From: Gimesia aquarii
GTDB taxonomy: Bacteria > Planctomycetota > Planctomycetia > Planctomycetales > Planctomycetaceae
Reading direction: 5' to 3'
Length of the DNA stretch: 64,000 nucleotides
NCBI RefSeq assembly: GCF_007748195.1
Contig: NZ_CP037920.1
Coordinates: 992,001-1,056,000, forward strand
Below are positions 57,913 to 64,000 of the stretch, piece after piece (the first letter of the stretch is position 1; the number at the start of each line of letters is the position of its first letter). The translations under genes and the position numbers were made by a program. The notes below the pieces were generated by a model. The model was not told the origin of the DNA, searched no databases, and saw only the letters and a program-made list of their open reading frames with translations.

Positions 57913-59340
57913 ATGCGAATTATTAGAAATCGTCGACAAATTTTACGCTTGGTTTTGAGTATTTGTTGTGCTCTTGTCTTTTACGTCGATGCTCACGCTG
58001 CAGAGAAAGTCTTCAAAGCGGGCGCTGCCGCCAGTAATATTACTCCTCCGTTAGGCGAATATGTCGTAGGTGGTTTCAAGCCTTTTCCAGCACAAAATGT
58101 TCACGACGAATTGCACGCTCGTTGTCTTGTGCTTGACAATGGAGAAACGAAAATTGCGTTTGTGATTTGCGACAGTCTTGGCGTGAAAGCAGAAGTTTTC
58201 GACAATGCTCGTAAATTGATCAAAGAAGAAACGGAGTTGCCTCCAGAAAACATTTTGATGGCTGCGACGCATACGCACTCTGCTACACGCGCCAGCAGTC
58301 CAAAATATCATCCATTTCTTTCACGTCGAATTGCAGACTGTGTGCGTCGGGCGTTAGAAAACCGAGTGCCTGCTAAAGTCGGTTGGGGTGGAATTGACGA
58401 ACCATCTGAAGTTTTCAATCGTCGTTGGTTTACAACGAATCCGGAATTCTGCAAGAATCCCTTTGGTGGCATTGACACAGTCCGCATGAACCCACCACGT
58501 GGTAATGCTGCTTTGGTAAAACCTTCTGGACCCATTGATCCCGAGATTTCATTTATTAGCGTTCAGTCACTCGATGGTCGCCCACTCGCTTTATTGGCGA
58601 ATTATTCACTGCACTATGTGGGCGGTGTCAAAAAGGGGGAGATTTCCGCGGACTACTTCGGCATCTTTTCAGAAACGATTGGTTCGTTGATCGGAGCAGA
58701 GCCAGATCATCCGCCATTTGTGGGCATGCTATCGAATGGAACAAGCGGAGATATTAATAACATTAATTTTCGAAACCCTGGTAAGCGAATGAAACCTTAT
58801 GAAAAGATGAGACAGGTCGCTGAGCTTACTGCCAAAAGAGTTGCCGAAGCGTATAAAGATGTCAAATACAAAACCTGGGTTCCTCTGGGTGCCGCCAGTC
58901 AAGAATTGACATTAACGGTTCGCAAACCAAATGCCGCCATGCAGGCATACTTTAAGAAAGTCACTGCTCAACCCGAAGATGCTCCTAAGCATCACCGTTA
59001 TGAACGTAATTACGCAAGCCGCGTTCAAAATTTGCTTGATGGTCCGGATGAGATCACCGTCATGTTACAAGTCTTGAGGATCGGAGATTTATGCGTGGCA
59101 GCCATACCCTTTGAAACGTTTTGTGAGATTGGACTGGAGCTCAAGGAGAAGACTCCCTTTGATGATGCCTTTACTATTGAACTTGCCAATGGTTCTAACG
59201 GTTACCTTCCGACTCCCGCTCAACATAAGCTAGGTGGCTATGAGACCTGGATGGGCACGAATCGTGTGCAGCTTGATGCGTCTGATAAAATCACTGCGAT
59301 CATTTTAAAGTTAATGAAAGAGTTACATAACGAGAAATAA
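57913..59340 (+). CDS. neutral/alkaline ceramidase N-terminal-domain protein, exported
   Basis: The 475-residue protein has a signal peptide (hydrophobic about 13-28, ending at DAHA) and the ceramidase N-terminal fold: AGAAASNITPPLGEYVVGG, LVLDNGETKIAFVICDSLG, the metal-binding THTHSATRAS and GMLSNGTSGDINNINFR. It is a distant paralogue of the protein at 16216-17463 and likewise lacks the C-terminal domain of true ceramidases. The substrate is unknown. It may be controlled by the operator-like array upstream. A perfect AT-rich hairpin overlaps its stop codon. Confidence 0.82.
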   Translation: MRIIRNRRQILRLVLSICCALVFYVDAHAAEKVFKAGAAASNITPPLGEYVVGGFKPFPAQNVHDELHARCLVLDNGETKIAFVICDSLGVKAEVFDNARKLIKEETELPPENILMAATHTHSATRASSPKYHPFLSRRIADCVRRALENRVPAKVGWGGIDEPSEVFNRRWFTTNPEFCKNPFGGIDTVRMNPPRGNAALVKPSGPIDPEISFISVQSLDGRPLALLANYSLHYVGGVKKGEISADYFGIFSETIGSLIGAEPDHPPFVGMLSNGTSGDINNINFRNPGKRMKPYEKMRQVAELTAKRVAEAYKDVKYKTWVPLGAASQELTLTVRKPNAAMQAYFKKVTAQPEDAPKHHRYERNYASRVQNLLDGPDEITVMLQVLRIGDLCVAAIPFETFCEIGLELKEKTPFDDAFTIELANGSNGYLPTPAQHKLGGYETWMGTNRVQLDASDKITAIILKLMKELHNEK

Positions 59341-59352
59341 GAACTTATTTCT
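59333..59352. repeat. perfect palindrome across the stop codon
   Basis: Nine-base arms AGAAATAAG and CTTATTTCT with a two-base gap overlap the TAA of the ceramidase-like gene. No clear T run follows, so termination is uncertain; it could protect the 3' end of the message. Confidence 0.3.
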
Positions 59353-59564
59353 TATCGATTTTAAATGATCTTATCATAGTCATCACTCAATACTTTCAGA
59401 GAAACTTGAGTCAGATCATGGATTGAAGACGTTGTGATTCCAGTTCTAACATTGTTACACGAGCATGATTTTCGTATTAGAAAATTGAGAATAAAGTTCC
59501 AATTCCTTTGCTATCAGCTACAATGCAGTCACTATCAAGACTCATCATGGAATAGGGATCAATT

Positions 59565-60065
59565 ATGTCCAAGCGACGAACTCGAATGATGTACGCTGGG
59601 GGAGGGGTGTTGGCTCTGGGGATCATTTTGGGCCAGTTCTTTGGTCTGACTCCTGGTATCAATTCAGGATCAGGAGAGGGAGAAGAGAAGGCTGCACCTG
59701 ATACTGATCCTCAAACAATTCTCGCATCAACTGAAACCGAAATCGTGCCTGTTCTTATCCAGCCAGAGTCGGAACAAAGTAAGTCGCAATCTCAGACCCC
59801 TCTGAAAGTGCTGGACATTTTGATTGATAACCGTAGTTACTTCATCAAAGCCGCTTCCCAGCCTAATGAGAAATATCGACCTGCAGAAATTGAAGAGATT
59901 ATCAACCAGGCAAAAAAAGCAACCGGTAATGAAGACGGAATTCATATCCGTGTATACCGAAAAGGTTCTGCACGTGTGATACCGGAATCATTGCTGAAAG
60001 AGGAACTGAAAAAGTCGGGACTGTCATCAGAAATGATCGACTGGAAAATTCATCTTGTGGATTGA
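59565..60065 (+). CDS. small membrane-anchored protein with ExbD-like C-terminal domain
   Basis: The 166-residue product has an N-terminal membrane helix (about 9-27), a polar linker (30-80) rich in Gln, Ser and Glu, and a compact C-terminal domain (about 83-166; VLDILIDNRSYFIKA, then ARVIPESLLKEELKKSG) whose strand-helix order resembles the periplasmic ExbD/TolR domain. The aspartate of the ExbD membrane helix is missing. It converges with the M28 peptidase gene, overlapping it by 16 bases. The ExbD link is my inference. Confidence 0.55.
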   Translation: MSKRRTRMMYAGGGVLALGIILGQFFGLTPGINSGSGEGEEKAAPDTDPQTILASTETEIVPVLIQPESEQSKSQSQTPLKVLDILIDNRSYFIKAASQPNEKYRPAEIEEIINQAKKATGNEDGIHIRVYRKGSARVIPESLLKEELKKSGLSSEMIDWKIHLVD

Positions 60066-61660
60066 ATTGTGATCTCTTTCAATAAACCTTCACGCTCTAC
60101 TAATACCGTAAATGGCAATGGAATTGTTGTAGCAAGCTTACGAAATTCATCGCTTGTTCCAAATGTTTTTCCATCGATCTCATAAATTCGATCATTCATT
60201 TGGAGTCCCGCCAGATCAGCGGATGATGCTTTCAGAACGTTGGAAATGACGATGACGGTCGGCTCGGAATCATCGGTCTTCCATTCAATTCCCAGTCGCA
60301 CTGGCTGCCCTTTTAACTCAACAGGAATTTCCAGTGGCTTTTCTTCTTTTGGTCTTTTGACTTGCATAATGATTTTCGAAGGAGCACTGCGAATGAGAGC
60401 GGCAAACCCAGATTTCGTTATGGGTGATTGGCCATCAACCTTAATGATTTCATCCCCGATTTTAAGACCAGCTTTCTTTGCAGGGGAGTTAGACAAGACT
60501 TGAGTCACCAGAAGGTTCCCCTGTTTGTATTTTTCTGCATTCCAGGCTACACCCAGCCGAGGTGGGTCAGGTTTATCAACTTTGGCTTGTTGGTCGATAC
60601 CTTCCAGAATATCTTGATCCGCATTTCGATATTTTGGTTTTTCCTTTTGAAGTGAAAAGTCGAGTGTGAGCTGTGCCAACAGTTGAGCACATTTTTGTGC
60701 TCCCGCATAATCTATTTTATGTGCATCATCTTCAGGTCTATGGTAGTCTTCATGCTTTCCAGTATGGAGCATCAGGAAAGGAATGCCTCTCTTATAAAAA
60801 GGCCAATGATCGCTGTCTCGTCGAACTGCATTGTCAAACCGAATTTTTACTCCTGTTTCGCGATGATTACATTTTACTGCGAAAGAACGTAACCCTTTCG
60901 ATGACCTGGAGCCAAAAAGGTTTAGAGGTTTTCCATTCAGACGACCCACCATATCTAAATTGAGATAAACAGAAATTTGATCGAGGGGAATGTTGGGGTG
61001 ATCTACCCAGTACTTTGATCCAAGTAATCCCATTTCTTCTGCGTCCCAAAATACAAACATCAAAGAGCGTCCAGGAACTTCTTTGTGTTTGGAAAGTGCC
61101 TGGATGACTTCGAGAAGTGCGGCAGTCCCACTGGCGTTATCATCAGCACCATTATGAATCTGGCCGACCCCTCCTCGACTGTTACTTGGTTTCCCATATC
61201 CGACGTGGTCGTAATGCGCACCGATCACTACATATTCTTTTTTCAATTCAGGATCGTTTCCGGGTATGATTCCAATAATGTTGCGAAATCCACCTTGAAA
61301 TTCCTGGAAATATCCTTCGTCATCTAATCCAGGCTTGATACCATATTTTTGAAGTAACCCACGAATATAAGTACCAGCCGCCTGCCCTCCTTGTGAGCCA
61401 GCTTCTCTTCCCTCAAGTGAATCGCTGGCTAAAAATTCGATATGTGTTTTCAGCTCATCGACCGAAATTGACTTTACTGCCGCTTTATATGCGCTAGCGG
61501 CAGGATAATTCGTTTCAGCTTGAATGAAATGATTGCCACAGGCAAACCAAATCAAACCAATCAAACATAAGAATTTGATTTGTGAAGAATTACATTTACG
61601 AAAAACACCATTCGCTGGATCAGAAGTCAAAGTTCGCGGCTGTTTTGGTTTTGGATACAC
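60050..61660 (-). CDS. M28-family zinc aminopeptidase with two PDZ domains, exported
   Basis: The 536-residue protein has an internal signal segment (about 29-48), an M28 peptidase domain (about 90-340) with zinc ligands in GAHYDHVG, NGADDNASG (bridging aspartate), FVFWDAEEMGLLGS (catalytic glutamate) and SDHWPFYKRGIPFLMLHTG, and two C-terminal PDZ domains (about 370-450 and 455-530; NSPAKKAGLKIGDEIIKVDG and ASSADLAGLQMNDRIYEIDG). It would remove N-terminal residues from peptides outside the cytoplasm. The PDZ domains probably guide substrates. Confidence 0.88.
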   Translation of the reverse strand: MYPKPKQPRTLTSDPANGVFRKCNSSQIKFLCLIGLIWFACGNHFIQAETNYPAASAYKAAVKSISVDELKTHIEFLASDSLEGREAGSQGGQAAGTYIRGLLQKYGIKPGLDDEGYFQEFQGGFRNIIGIIPGNDPELKKEYVVIGAHYDHVGYGKPSNSRGGVGQIHNGADDNASGTAALLEVIQALSKHKEVPGRSLMFVFWDAEEMGLLGSKYWVDHPNIPLDQISVYLNLDMVGRLNGKPLNLFGSRSSKGLRSFAVKCNHRETGVKIRFDNAVRRDSDHWPFYKRGIPFLMLHTGKHEDYHRPEDDAHKIDYAGAQKCAQLLAQLTLDFSLQKEKPKYRNADQDILEGIDQQAKVDKPDPPRLGVAWNAEKYKQGNLLVTQVLSNSPAKKAGLKIGDEIIKVDGQSPITKSGFAALIRSAPSKIIMQVKRPKEEKPLEIPVELKGQPVRLGIEWKTDDSEPTVIVISNVLKASSADLAGLQMNDRIYEIDGKTFGTSDEFRKLATTIPLPFTVLVEREGLLKEITIQSTR

Positions 61661-61958
61661 GCTATAAATTTCCCGATTGTTTTTGAGGTAGGCGAGTTAG
61701 GAAGATGACCTATTCTTACTATACCTCTTGTTTTAGGCTAGGGGTGTGTACAAATGGTATTGCTCCGAGCAAGTTTAAGATGAGTTACAACGACTGGTAT
61801 TGCAGTTATTTACGAAGATTGGATAAAACACAATCTCAATTCAATGCCCATCAACCGGCAATAATTGCAGTTAAAGGACTCTTAGGAAGTGACTTAAGGT
61901 AAGTAACTTTTAATTGAGATGCAAATCTGATTCATAAATAACGACAGGCAAGGAAGCC

Positions 61959-64000
61959 ATGGTACGTTCATTTGCTCAAACTCTGCTAAATCAATTCGCA
62001 CAAATTTTATGTAAACGATTGGGAATTCTTTTTCTCATCGGTTGGATCTGCGGTCTCTTTCTGTTTGCCTGCATTCAGCGCTTCCAGTCATTTGTTAGTG
62101 ACAGCTCAGAAGTTTTAGTTGGGATCGGGTTATCGATCTGTATTGGGATCTGGTTGGGTTTACCAACATCAGTTGCGCAGTCCAGCCGTGCTTCGGACTC
62201 AACTTCGAAACCAATTTTTGATCGCAGAAAATTTCAATTTACGCTGCTTACTTTTGCAGGTTGGTCCATTTGTTTTCCGCTTCTTTTAAAACAATTAAAT
62301 CAAGTCTTACATCTGTTTTCGATTCAACAGATGTCAAATTTTGTTTTTCTAACGGGCCTCATGATATTGGCTGCGATCGCACTCATCATGCCTGCTACCT
62401 ATTGGTGTGCCCGATTATTCTGGTTGACTGTGAATCACATTGGTTTCAATTCTATTCACCAGCTGAATCAACATATTGCCCGTTATTTAGCAGGCATCGT
62501 ATTTGGACTGTTCATTGCTATCTTTTGGTTAGTGCCGCAACTAGGCTGGACGATTTCGCTTGCATTTCCTGTCGGAGTTTCTTTACTGATCTGTTTTGGT
62601 CCATGGATCGTAGCTCACTTAAGATCTTTATTCCCTGAATCACTTGAGTGGATTTCGGTGAATTTGATTAAAATGAAATCAGGTTCACTTTCTAAGGAGA
62701 ATGAGAGTTTGCTGTCAGAAAAGCAGACTGATATTCCCTTTGTGATAGATGGTAGTCGTTTTCTTGTTAGTCTCGCCGTCGGAATTCTCTTTGTGACTTC
62801 GAGTCGTGTTCTCTTTCAATTGTATCCAGATTCACTTTACCTGAAAGTGATAGCCTGGTCTGCATTCTTAGCTGGAATTGCAATTGCATTGAATTTCATC
62901 CGTTTTGGTGGGTTAGAGGCTGCGGTTCAGTCAACAATCTGTTTCACTTTAGGAACAGGCATCGTTGGCATTGGTTGTCTGGCACTATTCCCTCTGTTTG
63001 TCTCTTGGATGCTGTATGCAAATGCTTTCATTGAGTTTGCTTTCGTTCTGGCATTGGTAAGAGGAGCTTTAACTGCGTTTATCTTTTGTGGTCTCGGGTA
63101 TTGTTGGGGTGGTTTTTTAAATTTATCGATTCAGCCCAAGCGTTCGCGGGAAAACCAAATATCAATGTATCCGCTTCCCATTTGGCAGCCATTCTGTTTC
63201 CTGGCAGGCGTATTACTTAGTTATGGGCTCGTTAGTACTTCAATTGCAGATGTCAGATCAGTTGCTGCGATTTCTGCATTGGTTTTACTATGTCTGGCAG
63301 TGACGATTTGGTTTTCGCAGTACCGGCTTCCTCGAACGAGAACACAAGCTGTGATTGCGAGTTTCTGTTTAATGGCACTCATTACCGGCTTACTGTTTCA
63401 TCACAATTATGATGCCCGTCGCTCAGCAAAATTATTATTTTCAACGAATACATTTACAGGCTTGCGTTACGGATTAAATTCAGAGCTATTGCCTTATTTG
63501 GATGAGGGGCGTTGCTTTTCGGAAGTCGAAGGTGAATATGGCACATTTACGCTCTGGTCATTTCGTGAGAATCAAATCCAGATCCGCAGGAGTGGACTGC
63601 CATTTGGAGTCACAACTGTCGATCCTGGGTTGTGTCCTCACACGACTGGGGAACTGATGCCTTTCCTGATCCCCGTGATTCTTCATGAGCGTCCCTCGGA
63701 AGTCTTATTTTTAGGTCTGGGAGCAGGGGTCGGCGTCAACTCCAGTTTGGATTTCCCGGTTCAAAAAGTGACTTGTCTGGAATCCGATCAAGGGTTAGTC
63801 AAATTGTATGAGGAAGAGCTTGCGTCTCGAAATTCAATTTCTGCATTCGATTCAGAACAAGTTCAATTGATTCAACTACCGATTGCGTTGGCGATGGCGT
63901 CTCGAACTGAATCGGAAAAGCAATATGATTTGATTATCAGTAATCCAGTTCAGTCAGTGGTGACACAGTCGTTGTCTGAATATACGGCTGAGTTTTATCA
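61959..64000 (+). CDS. membrane-embedded spermidine-synthase-like protein, cut by the window edge
   Basis: The ATG at 61959, with AGGAAG just before it, opens a frame that runs 680 codons to the window end without a stop. The first part has about a dozen membrane helices. From about residue 575 a Rossmann fold starts: EVLFLGLGAGVGVNSSLDF (from 581) and VTCLESDQGLVKLYEEELA, the nucleotide site of polyamine aminopropyltransferase-like proteins fused to membrane domains. The catalytic aspartate region lies beyond what is visible. Such fusions are common in planctomycetes; a true polyamine role is unproven. Confidence 0.78.
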   Translation, partial: MVRSFAQTLLNQFAQILCKRLGILFLIGWICGLFLFACIQRFQSFVSDSSEVLVGIGLSICIGIWLGLPTSVAQSSRASDSTSKPIFDRRKFQFTLLTFAGWSICFPLLLKQLNQVLHLFSIQQMSNFVFLTGLMILAAIALIMPATYWCARLFWLTVNHIGFNSIHQLNQHIARYLAGIVFGLFIAIFWLVPQLGWTISLAFPVGVSLLICFGPWIVAHLRSLFPESLEWISVNLIKMKSGSLSKENESLLSEKQTDIPFVIDGSRFLVSLAVGILFVTSSRVLFQLYPDSLYLKVIAWSAFLAGIAIALNFIRFGGLEAAVQSTICFTLGTGIVGIGCLALFPLFVSWMLYANAFIEFAFVLALVRGALTAFIFCGLGYCWGGFLNLSIQPKRSRENQISMYPLPIWQPFCFLAGVLLSYGLVSTSIADVRSVAAISALVLLCLAVTIWFSQYRLPRTRTQAVIASFCLMALITGLLFHHNYDARRSAKLLFSTNTFTGLRYGLNSELLPYLDEGRCFSEVEGEYGTFTLWSFRENQIQIRRSGLPFGVTTVDPGLCPHTTGELMPFLIPVILHERPSEVLFLGLGAGVGVNSSLDFPVQKVTCLESDQGLVKLYEEELASRNSISAFDSEQVQLIQLPIALAMASRTESEKQYDLIISNPVQSVVTQSLSEYTAEFY

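Noticed and set aside
61705-61902. 65-residue plus-strand frame before the spermidine-synthase-like gene
   Set aside because: It has no ribosome site, no membrane or domain pattern and an unusual Cys/Tyr-rich start; most likely chance.
1-64000. CRISPR array, rRNA, tRNA or intact insertion sequence
   Set aside because: I saw no regularly spaced repeats, no tRNA cloverleaf, no rRNA signature and no transposase in any frame.

Overview
The window looks like a piece of the chromosome of a marine-type planctomycete, probably Gimesia or a close relative in Planctomycetaceae. The evidence is lineage-typical gene families: two DUF1559 prepilin-like proteins, a PSCyt1/DUF1549/DUF1553 cytochrome protein next to a DUF1501 protein, a very large ThuA + PVC-type dehydrogenase + HEAT + haem protein, a sulfatase, two neutral-ceramidase-like proteins, and many secreted or Tat-exported hydrolases. 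Base composition is moderate and spacers are AT-rich. I see no tRNA, rRNA, CRISPR array or intact insertion sequence. About 45 protein genes are supported.

Layout. 1-950: the end of a truncated gene, then a 650-base spacer holding a candidate minus-strand small RNA with its own promoter, hairpin and terminator. 955-6235: a glutamine amidotransferase, a glycosyltransferase, an archaeal-type phosphoglycerate mutase, and a two-gene ExbB/ExbD-like motor pair. 6267-9278: the threonine-degradation genes kbl and tdh, with a divergent XRE-cupin regulator and an inverted repeat at the tdh promoter. 9295-14012: an SBF-type transporter, a transglutaminase-like lipoprotein, kdsA and a lipid kinase. 14412-16136: a multidomain PAS/GAF/receiver protein. 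16216-27434: a ceramidase-like protein, nrfHA, an esterase, the 1417-residue ThuA/dehydrogenase protein, an SGNH-like protein and an isochorismatase-like hydrolase. 27495-44213: a DUF1559/lipoprotein pair and a long run of exported or membrane proteins (acyltransferase-like membrane protein, flavoprotein, PSD1/DUF1501 pair, sulfatase, DUF502, metallophosphoesterase, PhoD-like phosphatase, esterase).

44875-50440 is a plus-strand metabolic group: malic enzyme, a true Zymomonas-type pyruvate decarboxylase, a hotdog thioesterase and an FAD/NAD(P) protein. Malic enzyme gives pyruvate and pyruvate decarboxylase turns it into acetaldehyde. 50823-55692 holds an acyl-CoA ligase, small proteins, a 960-base AT-rich decayed-looking spacer and an orphan DNA methyltransferase. 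55871-60065 holds a second DUF1559/lipoprotein pair, an operator-like array of three ATATTG-N4-CAATAT sites, a second ceramidase-like protein and a small ExbD-like protein. The window ends with an M28 peptidase with two PDZ domains and the start of a membrane-embedded spermidine-synthase-like protein.

The observations I rate highest are the bacterial pyruvate decarboxylase behind malic enzyme, the candidate small RNA at 518-672, the operator array at 57643-57737, and the isolated ExbB/ExbD-like motor pair. No gene cluster here is clearly a new defence or biosynthetic system.
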